Assembly: GCA_013399015.1 (NCBI GenBank)
Contig: VWZX01004911.1
Location: forward strand, 1,614,340 to 1,678,339
Origin: Galbula dea
Lineage: Eukaryota; Chordata; Aves; Piciformes; Galbulidae
Direction: 5' to 3'
Length of the DNA: 64,000 bases
Below the pieces are notes generated by a model. The model saw only the letters and a list, made by a program, of their open reading frames with translations, did no database searches and was not told where the DNA came from. This document shows positions 51,318 to 62,459 of the stretch, one piece after another. The position numbers were made by a program, and so were the translations under genes. Numbering within the stretch: the first letter of the stretch is position 1; each line of letters starts with the position of its first letter.

Positions 51318-51409
51318 ATCTCTGGCATCCCTGCCCATGGCAGGGGGGTTGGAACTAAATGATCTTTAAGGTCCTTTCCAACCTGAGCCATTTTATGGTT
51401 CTATGATCT
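51318..51409 (+). mobile_element. CR1 LINE fragment next to NTSR1 exon 3
   Basis: CATCCCTGCCCATGGCAGG, GGTTGGAACTAAATGATCTT and GGTCCTTTCCAACC, ending TTATGGTTCTATGATCT. The 3' tail lies about 62 bp from the exon 3 donor. Confidence 0.92.
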
Positions 51410-51471
51410 CCATCCTGACCCCCCAGCCCCTCCTGGCATGGGAGGAGCTCATCCCCTATGCCATGACTCAC

Positions 51472-51562
51472 TCTGTCCAGTGGCTGGAGGGGACATAGCA
51501 GAACATGAGACGTCGAATGTGATAAGGAAGCCAACAGACCACGAAGGCAATCACCACTGCAC
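51472..51562 (-). CDS. NTSR1: NTSR1 internal coding exon (TM6 and third extracellular loop)
   Basis: A 91-nt exon that begins with the last two bases of an Arg codon (acceptor CTCCCTTGCAG, cut before 51562) and ends with the first two bases of an Asp codon (donor GTGAGT from 51471). Its 29 whole codons read AVVIAFVVCWLPYHIRRLMF followed by CYVPSSHWT. This is TM6 with the CWLP toggle-switch motif. The PYHxRR segment holds the arginine that, in rat receptor structures, contacts the C-terminal carboxylate of neurotensin (Arg327 in rat numbering, from memory). The following loop (YVPSSHWTD) differs most from the mammalian form (YISDEQWTP as I recall it). Neighbours in the gene are exon 2, 10.7 kb upstream, and exon 4, 2.8 kb downstream. 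A CR1 fragment ends only about 62 bp past the donor. Confidence 0.96.
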
Positions 51563-54307
51563 CTGCAAGGGAGGAATAAAAACCCAAAAGCCCATTACTT
51601 TTTGTCAGCAACTCTTCCTTGGAAATGAAAAAAAGTCTTGTCTGTGTGGTGCTCATCACTGTAAACTGTTTTCCTAAAGCCCCACTTGGTTCTTCTGTTG
51701 CTGTTGTGAAAGAATTAATAACCCTGAGGGAGGAGAAGCCTGTAAATGTCTGGGAAAACCAAGCAGAACAGAAGGAACAGAAGCCAGCCATAAGCATGGG
51801 GGCAGTGACATTATGAGCAGAAGAAGGTAAGAGGCAGATAAATGACTGCTGATGCCTAGGTCAGACACCAGCTTAAACAAAAATGTCTTTCCATCTGTCC
51901 TTGTATTTCATGCCTTTGTGGCACTAGGTATTGTGTCCAAAATGCTCACAGAGGTGGTTAGTTCTCATCCAGGTAGACAGGGAGCCAGGGACAGCATAAT
52001 CTCATTAGTTTGTTATGTGGAGCCACTGGCCACAGCCCCCATGGTGCTGGGGGTCACTGAACAGCCTCAGGAGCTTCTCCCTGGTGGCAGGGCTTCTCCT
52101 TCTGCTCTGAATTTGTGCAATACCTGAGACAGGGATCACAAGATGCTTGGGTCTGGACATTGCCATAATAAAAATGATTAATTGAAGGGTAAGCAGAGAA
52201 AGACAAGATGTTTTTTTTTGTTTCCATTTCCAGACTCTAGCCAAGGGATATCAAACAGTGGGAACCAAAATACAACAACTCTGAAGGATAAAAGTGCTGT
52301 TGGTGGAGTGTGTTTGTCAATCTGGATTAAAAAGTAGATTTATCAGGCAATCAGGGGAAAGATTTGTTTCCTATTGTAAAATGCATTTCAACCTCTGTTT
52401 GAAATGACAGGATTCTGGCTGAATCCTTAGCAGGAAATAAAGAAATCTCAGTTAAAACATAACACAATAAAAGACAAGAAGAAAAAACAAGGCTAAATAA
52501 AACAATTATCCCAAATTTGCTCTACAGAGAATCACTCTTGTCCTTTATGTGACCTGTAAAGGGCTAGGAAGCAGCAAAGCTCTTACAGAGCTCTGCAACA
52601 GCAGTGCAATGGGGATTTGGCAGGTGGAGGCAAAGGCTGCTTTTCCTTCTGCCTTGGGGTTGGAAAACTGTATGTGGGTATGTCCCAAAGCCAGACACTG
52701 CCATCCCACCAGGGACTGTGCTGTAGGTCATAGAGGTGATGGGCAGAAGATGTGTTTCCCTTGAAACACACAGCTCAGGAGGAGCAAGTCTGGCTGTGGA
52801 TTTATCTCCCCACCACTACCCAGCCAAGAGGCACAGTGGGGAGGCAAGTGTCTGTGCCCTAATTTTGGAGGTGTCATCATTAGCACAGTCTAATTGGTAC
52901 AGAAATGAAATAATTCCTCCTGTCCAGCTCTCTACTCACAGCCCTGCTTCAGCTCCATGTGCTCTCTCTTATTAAACATGTAGCTCACAATGGAGGTGGT
53001 TATATCCTTTTCAGATCAGCCTGCATGCTGTCTCAGAACATCTTCCAGCAACTCTGAAAAAGCCATTTATCCAATAAAATTCCAGGCAACTGAAAGGACA
53101 TGCTTTGGAAAGAAGACTGGAGGCTCTGGTTTTATTCTCTTGTCCAAGTGACTTCATTACTTCAATCTGAATACTTTTGGCTGCTAGATGCTCATTGTGA
53201 TCTCAGATGTAATTCATCACTAGATGGCCTGCAGCTCTCCAGTTGCCATCAAGTGAATGAATTTGACCTGTGTTTGATCCTGCCTTGAGGAGCTTTGATG
53301 GGGCTTTGATAGGGACAGCCCCTAAATGCCACATAGAAGAGGAGAAAGGGGGAAGGCCACCAGCAGTCACTGTGGGAGCCCTGGCTGCCTGCCTTGCTCT
53401 CTCTCATTCTGAGCACATGCTTTTGGCCACCTCCAGAAATGAATTTCTTTGTCAGATGGACTTTAGTTTGCCTTGCATGGAGCACTCCACCCATGACTGC
53501 CCAGGAGATCCCTCCTAGGAGTCCCAGGAGAAGCAACACTCTGCAACCTCTCCTTCTCCATCCATCAGCACGGGGCCAACAGCAAGGAGCCAACAGCACA
53601 GCCCCAGTCCATCTGCTTTCCCAGTGCCTGTACAGGCAATAGCTGGATTTTCAGGCTGTGAAAACAACTTCCCAAATGGCTCCCAGCACAAGTTCATTTG
53701 TGCACATCATAATTTTTGCAGGAACCTCCATGCACTGGCACTTCCCAGCTGTTTGCTCCTGCATGTGGCTTTTCAGGAACAGCAGGATCTGGATTCTTCC
53801 TACTGCCAATTTTAAGACTCACACATCTGCCCCTTAAATTTACCAGCATGTTAAATGGAAATGGTTTGCTCCTCTGTTGCCTGGGCAGTCCTCTGCCAAA
53901 AAATGTGGAGACAGGGATGTGTGGCAGCAAAAACACATATTGAGAGCAAGACCTGCTTAACCTCAGCAAAGGAATAGTCAATGAAGTAATCTGTGGTGAT
54001 TCTCTAATATCACATGCAATCACTCTGCAGTTAAAACTCTATCAAACACAGAGCTAAGTGCACTGGAGATGCTCCTGGTCTGATGTGGAAATCCCAGCTG
54101 GGCAGCATGCTGTGCCACCAGCCTCTGCCACACAGATTAGGAGACCCTAATCTCTATTTGTCACCCTTAATCTGTATGTTTTGATTTTATCATACAAGGG
54201 ATCAAGCAGATTTAGGGTGGCAATCCTGCTCTGCCAGGTCCCCTCCCCAGGGATGAGGATGAAACATGGGAACTTGTTAACTTTGGTCTAATACAGGCTG
54301 AAAGCAT

Positions 54308-54490
54308 CAAGTTGCTGAGAGCTTCCAGCAACCTGACCTGGGATGGTTCCAGGGATGGGACATCTCCCACCTCTCTGGGCTACCTGAGCCAGGGTCTCAA
54401 CACCCTCAGTCTTAAATATTTCTTCCTTAAATCTAGTCTAAATCTCTCTCTTTTAGTTTAAACCCATCACTCCCTGGTGCCTTTTGCTGC
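54308..54490 (-). mobile_element. CR1 LINE fragment in NTSR1 intron 2
   Basis: AACCTGACCTGGGATGGTTC, GGGACATCTCCCACCTCTCT and TAAATCTCTCTCTTTTAG in reverse orientation. The 3' terminal block is lost, and the part present matches the long copy at 34.2 kb. Confidence 0.88.
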
Positions 54491-55595
54491 TGCCTTGTGC
54501 CTCCCTGAGCACTTCCTTATCCAAACAGATGAGTTATAAAATAAATGCTGGGCAAAGTGGCTACCAAAATGAATTGTATTGATTGTTATCAGCTCCTAGG
54601 ACATTCTCCATCAGCAAAGCCTTGAGCACAGAGGAGTTTCCTTGCTAGAGTAAGATGAAGCAGGTCAGCCAGCTGGAGCTGAGCACTGCAGGGAAAGGAT
54701 TTGACCCAACACATGGTGAAGATGACTGCCCAGGATGGTGTGTGTCAGGTTGAAGATTTCCTGCCTCTAGTTTTTGAACTAAAAATAAACCAGACCCATC
54801 CCTCACTTCTAATTAATTCAATGTGGTTTTAATAGGAGCAAGGCTGCTCCATGAAACAACAAGATGCTAAAGCTGTGGATCAAGCCAGGGCTGGGGAGTG
54901 GAGAGAGGACTTGAGCAAGCTGACCCCAGTGTGCCAAGGCTGCTGGGGGATGGTCCTTCCACCCAGCTGCATCCTCACTTCCCTTCTAAATCAAACTCCC
55001 AATTTAAATGTGTATGGAAACCTGCATTATTGCATCCTGTGGCTTTCTATTTTGTCTCCATAATGGCTGTGTTCTCTGCCTGTTTGAACCACACCCCAAG
55101 GAAGAAGGGGAGAGGGGATGGAGGAGTGGTGGAGGATGAGCCCTTGTTTGTCCATGGCAGAGGAAGTCCTGCAGAGGGAAGCATCAATTGTCAGTGACAT
55201 CTTTTTCATTGTGCAAAAGGAAGATTTAAACTGTGCTAGTCTTGATTTTCAGACTAAACTGGAAGTGGAAGCAATCCTGGATGTTAAATCACATTAGACT
55301 GCACTGAGGATTTTATTTTGCCTGGTGTGTATCCTGTGGCTGAGGCTGGCAGACAGCCCTGCTCTAGGGCTTGATAAGCTCACCTTGGGTTAGCATAAGC
55401 ATGGAGCAATGCATCATGTGTGAGAGGACCATGCTGAGTGCTCAGAGGCTGGTTTGACTCAGCACAGGAGACACCCTTAGGAGGGATTTTCAGCTCCTTG
55501 TCCCTCTTTTGGGGCTATCTGTGGCTGGATGTGACTCAGAGCACTGGGACAGCAATGGGTAATGTGCTGCCACTGCTGACTCAGGGGGGACCTTA

Positions 55596-55960
55596 CATCT
55601 CATCTAAATCTCTCCTCTTTTAGTTTCAAGCCATCAGCCCTTGCCTTGTCACAACAGGTCCTGATAAAAAGTCTCTCCCCATCTTGCTGTAAGTTCTTTA
55701 AATACTGAAAGGCTGCATAAGGTCTCCCTGGAGCCTTCTCTTCTCCAGGCTGAACAACCCCAACTCTCAGCCTGTCCTCACAGCAGAGAGCTTCCAGCCC
55801 TCAGATCATTTCTGTGGCCTTCTCTGGACCTGCTCTACCAGCTCCATGTCTCTGCAGTGCTGAGGACTCCAGAGCTGGCCCCAGCACTGCAGGTGAGGTC
55901 TCCCCAGAGTGGAGCAGAGGGGCAGAATCCCCTCCTTTGACCTGCTGAACTCAGAGGCAG
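55596..55960 (-). mobile_element. CR1 LINE fragment in NTSR1 intron 2
   Basis: TAAATCTCTCCTCTTTTAG, TCACAACAGGTCCTGATAAA, CTGCATAAGGTCTCCCTGGA, TCTCTGGACCTGCTCTACCA and AGCACTGCAGGTGAGGTCTC follow in the order of an inverted CR1 3' region reaching further 5' than the 34.2 kb copy. The high-coordinate border is uncertain and may extend to about 56080. Confidence 0.9.
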
Positions 55961-57248
55961 GAGGTGTTTGGGTCACTGACCCTCCTGAACCACATCTCTC
56001 AGCCTTCTCTGCAGTCCAGCTCATCAGGGGCCATGGGTCTCCAACCCTGCCTAGGGAACACATGCTCCAGCTGGGACTAGTAACTTCCATGACAGTGCCA
56101 TGGAGCTTATGTCAGGGATTTGTATTAACACTGGTTTCTGCAGAAACAGTCCTTGTGTATTCAAAGCTCCTGGGGTTTATATACTTACATAGTCAATGCC
56201 ATTACAGGAGACTCTCTCCCAAATGGGAGAAAGTGTCACTGTGCTGTTTGATATAAGGGATGGGGAAATCTGGGCCTAGGGTAGATGGAGCTGGTACTGC
56301 CTGGTTAAACCTCCAGGCACTGTTTATGTTACCATGATGCACTACCTGACAGGTCAGAGGCAGTATTTACACCAGAAGGACCTGAGCTAGGGATTACAGA
56401 GCTGCAAGGGTGGGTAAAAGCCTAGTAACATCAAAACTGCTTATGCTGGAATTTGGGTCACAAGGCTGGAGAATGAAGGATTTCCATAAGAGTCAATAAC
56501 AGGCAGCAGAGATTGGGGACCACCAGTATGCAAAGAGAGCAAAGAAGGAGAAACTGGGAATAGGAATGGGCCTGGGGAACCCTCAGCTCCTTTAGGCACC
56601 ACAGAAACCAGGCAGCATTTGCTGGCTACCATCCCCTTGTGCTCTTACACATATTACTGAGCAGTGTTAAACATAAGATTTGACTCCTTAATCTCCATTC
56701 CCAGCAGCCAGAGAGCTGCTTTTTATCTTTCTGTATCATCTTCCTTTTTTTTCCTGCTGTGAGAGCATTGTCTCTTATTTTTTGTGTATTAAGGTGGAGA
56801 AGATGCTAAGATGCTTGACAGGAGCCATGTTACCCCAAATACTTCTTGCTTAATGGCAGTGAGACAGCAGAGTGAATAGAAAAACCTTCTAGCATGCAAC
56901 TCCAATGTATTTTACTCAGACTACATTCTCCAGTCCTAGTTTTCAATGGCTTCAGCTGACAGATTTGAAAATGTATATCAGTTCCTCTCCCTGCTCACAC
57001 TGGTGATTAAATTGGCCACCAGCAACAGTTTCATCCATGAGGAGCAAGGAAGAAAATGCAGGTTAAAGCTAGCAGAAGAACAGGCCCCAACAAGCAGCAT
57101 GTCACTGCTGAGCCAGTGCAAACTGAGGTCTCTTCCCCAGTTTCCTTCTAAGGTAATGATTTCTTTTTAATAAATTAAAGAAGTTGCTTGATTCCATTTA
57201 AACTTCATTCATGCCATTCACCCTGGAGAGCTCTGGGTGTTTGCAGGA

Positions 57249-57573
57249 GAAGGAAGAAATTGTTCCTGATATCCAACCTAAACCTCCCCTGGCACAACTT
57301 GAGGCTGTTTCCTCTTGTCTTATCACTTGTTACCTGGGAGAGGAGACCAAGCCCCACCTGGCTCCAATCTCCTGTCAGGGAGAGAGTGAGAAGGTCTCCC
57401 CTGAGCCTCCTCTTCTCCAGGCTAACCAGTTCCCTCAGCTGCTCCTCAAAACACTTGTGCTCTAGACCCTTCCCCAGCTCTGTTGCCCTTCTCTGGACAC
57501 ACTCCAGCATCTCAATGACCTTCTTGTAGCCAGGGGCCCAAAAGTGAACCCAGGATTCAAGGTGTGGTCTCAA
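57249..57573 (-). mobile_element. CR1 LINE fragment in NTSR1 intron 2, separate subfamily
   Basis: CCTAAACCTCCCCTGGCACA, TTGAGGCTGTTTCCTCTTGT, TCTCCAGGCTAACCAGTTCC, CTTCTCTGGACACACTCCAG and CAAGGTGTGGTCTCA form an inverted CR1 block distinct in sequence from the other long copies. Neither end of the element is present. Confidence 0.9.
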
Positions 57574-60500
57574 GGCTCTTTCTATGTGGTAAGATCATAT
57601 ATAATCATGCATCCTCTTTTTCCCCCTCCAGTACTGAGCTTCACATGTCTTTTGTTCCTCCCAGAACATTTTCTCCTGGCTGGAGGGACTTTGGGGCAGT
57701 ATTTACTGCATGCTTCTGCAGTGACTAAGGCCCTGGCCAGACTTGATGTTTAAAAACACATCAATTAGCTTTTAAAACACTCCCACTGATGGGTTTTAAC
57801 ACCTGGAAAATCTGTTTGTGGACATGACCAGCCCTAGAGTTGCCTTCAGAGAGGCAGCCACAAGAGTTTGGATCCTAGGAGAAATTCCTCAGCAGCCTGA
57901 GGTGCTCTGCAGCAAAAGGACATGTCTTGGGAGAGGAGAAAGAAGTCTCCTTGTCATAAGAGGTGCAGCTCTTGTCCTTTTCTGCTCCTCTGAGGCTGCT
58001 TATAGAGGGCTCTGATACCACTCTCTTTATGTCACTTGGCAGGAAAGTAAATGCACTTGTACAAACAGAGCTGGGAAATATATACACCAGCTCTATGGAG
58101 GATTTAGCCTCCCAGATTTCAGTGTGACACTTCAGCTGTTAAACTCAGCTTCCACTCATGCTTAATGGCTCAGGGATTCTGCTGAACTCCACTTGGAGCT
58201 GCTCAGGCTTTGTATTAGGGATAGAAACTGCATGAATTTAGTGCCTTTCTTGTAAAAGAAATGATTCATGGGCAGAGCTGATTTCTTTACAAGATGGGAA
58301 TTATGAAATGCAGCTGTTTAAGGAGCAGATTTTCAGACTGGTGCTCTTCTGGCTGTTGTGGCTGTCAGGTATTTATTAGCTATTTGTTATTCCTCTGTGT
58401 GTGATGGTTACACTAAATTTGGTAGCAATATTCTCCCTCTGAAACAGATAGCTCAGACCTGGAATGTCTGAGGGGAAATGAATGAACTCTTCGAAACTTG
58501 TATTCAGAAGGGGCATTATTACTGCACACACTGATGAGCTGCAGGCTGCATGGATGCTTCATTAGTACTTGGCCTTTGAGAAAATGCAGAGACCCCAAAA
58601 CCTTCTTTTAAAACTCTCAGATCTTCAGTAAAAAAAGTGTGGTTTGATTTCATCTCCTAAAAAAGCATTTTCCTGAGGCATCTCCTAGCTAGCTATGGGC
58701 CACTGAAGGATATTCCTTCCATTGGCTAAAGCTCTCTAAGTGCTTTATAAGAACCCTGACTAAGCAGCCTCTGTCATGGAGCAAGTGATACCTGGAACTG
58801 ATTACATTTCAGTAGTCCTAGCCAATGTCCATCCAGGGATCTGCAAAACCACCCCTTGATGTCCATCAATGTGTTTCAAGGTTGTTACCAGAGCTCAGCT
58901 GTGCCATTCACTAACTCCTTCCCTTCATCCATGGCAGGAACTGATCTGCCAGGCTGTGAGGAGGTGTAGAGGGCTGCAGACTGGTCATTAATGGGAACAA
59001 TCAGTCCATGTCACCAAACTGCCCCCTTTGGAGAAGATATTTTGGCCAAACAGTGCTTTCAGCCTGAGTCAAGCTCAAATATGCTCTGATTTTTGAGCAG
59101 GTGCTTGGAAATGGGAGACTGAGATGGGGAAGGTTTATATTGCCTCTCTCTGCCTGGATAGAGGATGTAATGGTCTGGGCAGTGCATGGGAGGTTTCACC
59201 TGCTGAAAGCTGCTTATTCTGGAGGGTATGTGTGTGCATGTGTGTGTTTAAGTTTTATTTAGGGTGCCATCAGATGGCTGGTGTGTCAGGCTGTGTAATC
59301 AGAGAAGCTTCACCCTTTCCTGAAGCATCACACTGTGCCCAAGAGACTCTGCTTCCCAGCACTACAATACAGCCAAGGAATAATATCAGGTATTGGAGGT
59401 GGTTTATAGTTGGGGAAATGGAAGGAATATTGGGTGGGTGGAGGAAGGTATGAAAGCTCTTGATGGGAGGTATATTTTAGCCCTGGTGCAGGTGTTGCCC
59501 TTTTTATCCTCACAAAAGGAAAAGAAAAGCTGGGAAGCTGCCAGAGTCTTGAGCTCTCTGAATTTGGATCCTCTCCCCGGGTGAATGCTGACAGCAGAGA
59601 GGGATTTACAACCAGGAATCACATGCTGAATGAGCTCAGGAGGTGGCTCCCAGGCAGCAGGGCTGGCACCTTCCTTAATCCTGATCTCCCTAATTATTTT
59701 GCATGAGACCAAAGTCAGACAGAGCCAAGAAAGGACAGAAATGCTACCAAAGAGGAAGAAAATGATGCTGTGGATGTTTTGAATGAAGCTGTCAGCCTGA
59801 CCAATTTTAGCTCCTCTTCCAGTGTAAATAAATACATAATCTCCACAGATCTGGAGGAAGGAAGGAAGGTGTTTGCTGCTCTGCTCTCATCCAACAGCTC
59901 TGCAAACCATGAGCTGCAAAAAATTTCTGGGTTTACACTGGTTTTACAAGTTCTGAAACATTTCCCCCTTACAACAAACCCAAACAAACTTCAGGCCAAA
60001 GTTCACTTTTGGAGATGGAGCTGTGATTTTGTGCCAACAGTTTTAGGAGTGTGGACAAATGTCATGTTTCTTTCCCATAAACTAGCCTGGACTGTGTACA
60101 TGGTTTTGACTGCCATGGAGCCCAGGATAAATCATCTGCATCCTGGTCTATTTTTTGCTACTTTTTAGAGGCTTGATTTATTAAAGATAAAGTGGCAAGG
60201 AGCAGGTAACCAAAGGAAATGTGAATCAAGCCCCTTCAGTAATCAAGTGCATCTGCAAAAGGAAATGAAGCAGAATTTCAGTCTCTCTTGCTAGACACAA
60301 AAAGCTTTCCTGCATGGTGAGCTGAATCACAGCCAGAACTGATGATGAATTTCTTATTTGCTAGAGCTTCTTCTGGCCAGAAAAAGGAGCAAGCAGCTGC
60401 TGTCCCATTGCCTTCCCATCAGGGAAGGGAGCTCAGTGCTGCTGCTGCTGCTGGGGTGCTCCATGTACTATCTGTGCATCACTGCTCATGGAGCCATTTC

Positions 60501-61696
60501 TGCACCATTTCAGGCTCCAGACTGAAGCCTTTGCCTTTCCTAACTTTTCTCAGCTTTTGCAATATGTAACAGAGGCCTAAATTTGCCAGGAGAAGAAGAA
60601 GATGAAGCAAATTAAGCTTGTTCTGAGAAAGAAGGGCTGTTTTTCAGTGCCTTGGGGGAACCATGAACCTGCTGGTGGTGGGAACTCTTCCACCAGCACC
60701 CAGCAATGCCCAGGTGTAAATTCAGCTCTTTCTCTTCCTATTCATGCAGAGCTCTCTCTTCTTAAGGTTAATAGAATATACAATACTAAAAGGAGAGAGA
60801 GAGGTGTGAGATGTTGTAGTGCAAGTGAGAAAAGGCAGCTTCTTACTTAATGGCAGTAGGCAGAAGTGTTAAGAAACAGGGAAAGATAGCAGGGAACCAA
60901 GGGCTCTTCATGGCCCCATCCTCACCAGCTCAGTGCCAAAGCATGGCTCACTCCTCATCCTCCTGGGGGTGATGGCTCATCAGGTTTCAGAGTAAATAAA
61001 CACAGCCCAACAAGACAATTATGGGGATTTTAATATCTTCTGGGCTTTTCTCTCCTTTTTCTCTGCAGGTATTTCCCAGCATGGTGGCAGCTTGCCTATG
61101 GCATGGGCAGGATGTGCTGTGTGGGACACAACCCTTCAGAAAACAGCTGGGAAAATCTCAGGGAGGTTCCTGATGCCTCCTCTAGAGATTTCTTTCCTTC
61201 CTGACAAATGTGGCCTTAGTTAAAGCACTTCAGCTACCAAGAGCTTTGCCATGGCAATCTCCCTGCTAGCAATCTCTCACCATCTAAGGTGCATGAGGAC
61301 TCTCCCAGTTTAAAACCAGTACTGGTGTAGTTTGTTAGGTTGTTTGGGCCTTGTTTCTAAACAGCTTTTGCTTTCTCATCTCTCATTTTAAGCTATGAGA
61401 TTCTTTGGTCTTTTCCTCAGCTTATTTCACTCAGGCAGCCAGTGTTCTGCAGTGCAGCTCAATTCCTGAGTGCAGGAACTTTTAGTTAACCTTTGTCTGA
61501 ACTGAAACTCTGCAGAAAAAAGAACAGGAATGAAGTGATATATGCAAGGCTTGAGTCCCTGATGAATAAATCAGGAGCATGCTGAGCTGGTTTTGCTTTC
61601 TCAGAGAGTCTCTGTGTCAAGCAGGTCTGGGCTTCAGCCTCACACATCAACAAGCAATGCAAAAGAAAAGGGGTTTTTATGATGACAAAACCCCCC

Positions 61697-61774
61697 TATT
61701 TAATCTCTTTCTGTTGTTATTTAATCTCTTAATTTAATTTAATTTAATCTCTGTTGTTATTTAATCTCTTTCCC
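61697..61774 (+). repeat. AT-rich tandem repeat
   Basis: CTGTTGTTATTTAATCTCTT occurs twice in full and partly a third time, separated by an AATTT run (TTAATTTAATTTAATTTAAT). Low-complexity intronic DNA. Confidence 0.85.
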
Positions 61775-62257
61775 ATGTCCCCTGGGAATTCTGTTGAGTT
61801 TATAGTGAGAGTGAGTTTATCTGGCCCCAAACACAATGAATTGAAGAACACAAACCTCTCTCTGGCTTCCTTTAGCTATGGGATTTGTTAGGAAAAAATC
61901 TTTTAAGGGAAGTTTAGGGTTCAGAAATGTGACTCTGGGAGTGGAAAAGAGAGGATGAAATTCCCTAGAAAACTCTTGGTAACTCAGCAAGAAATAGATG
62001 GAGCTGGAGAGAGACCAAGGGAACAAACACATTTATTTTCCAGGCTTTGAAAGCTTTGAGACAAGAACTGGAGAATTTGGACAAATGTCAAAGTCTTTGG
62101 GAGCAATGTGGATATCAAACCAAACCAAACCAAGCTAAACTTCACTTCCAATATGTTTTGGGTAAAAGAACTGAGCCATTTCAACCTATGACTCTTCAAA
62201 TCCTATTTTACCTGGACCCCACTAGCCAGGGCCATCCCAAAATGCACCCATACTTAC

Positions 62258-62459
62258 GGAGGACCCTGACGCCGTGCTTCAGGGCTTGCACACGACTGGG
62301 CTCCATGGACATGCTGAGCATGGTCTGCTGGCCACCAATGGTGCAGACCTGGTTTTCCTGAGCAGCCTGCTTGAACATCACCATCAGCTGGTTGGCAATG
62401 ATGGTGTTGAGCACAGAAATGACCACCATGGGGAACACGAAGGAGATGAATGTGTTAAC
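62258..62459 (-). CDS. NTSR1: NTSR1 internal coding exon (TM5 and third intracellular loop)
   Basis: A 202-nt exon, 67 codons plus one base. The acceptor is TTTCCCTTGCAG before 62459, entering in phase 0 at Val (GTT AAC ACA). The donor is C|GTAAGT with the intron starting at 62257; the split codon C|GT gives Arg when joined to exon 3, restoring VRVLR-AVVIAF as in mammalian NTSR1. It encodes TM5 (VNTFISFVFPMVVISVLNTI, with the conserved TM5 proline), then the third intracellular loop with QAAQENQVCTIGG and EPSRVQALKHGVRVL leading into TM6. This loop is where the G protein docks. The part of the receptor before TM5 (N terminus to TM4, including the DRY motif) should be in one large first coding exon beyond 64000, since human NTSR1 has 418 residues and 180 are accounted for here. 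Confidence 0.96.

Larger units (their letters stand above)
48655..51471 (-). other. NTSR1: NTSR1 intron 3
   Basis: Intron of 2817 bp between the TM6 and TM7 exons, with a GTGAGT donor at 51471 and a pyrimidine-rich acceptor ending CAG at 48655. It contains three CR1 fragments (50109-50319, 51020-51150, 51318-51409), all antisense to the gene, and T-rich runs near 49285-49309 and 50038-50048. I see no other gene-like signal in 48655-50108. Confidence 0.93.
51563..62257 (-). other. NTSR1: NTSR1 intron 2
   Basis: Intron of 10,695 bp between the TM5 and TM6 exons, GTAAGT donor at 62257 and TTGCAG acceptor at 51563. The CR1 fragments I recognise (54308-54490, 55596-55960, 57249-57573) all lie in the same orientation as the gene. 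The rest, 51563-54307, 54491-55595, 55961-57248 and 57574-62257, has many stops in every frame and nothing I can assign, apart from a short GCT run near 60438-60452 and an AT-rich tandem repeat at 61697-61774. Confidence 0.9.

Noticed and set aside
53270..53518. Plus-strand frame opposite the hydrophobic minus-strand frame
   Set aside because: A shadow of the other strand with no family resemblance.
53249..53599. 116-codon minus-strand frame with a hydrophobic run resembling a signal anchor
   Set aside because: It lies in NTSR1 intron 2 and consists of one hydrophobic run amid unremarkable sequence. Frames of this size occur about as often elsewhere in the window by chance.
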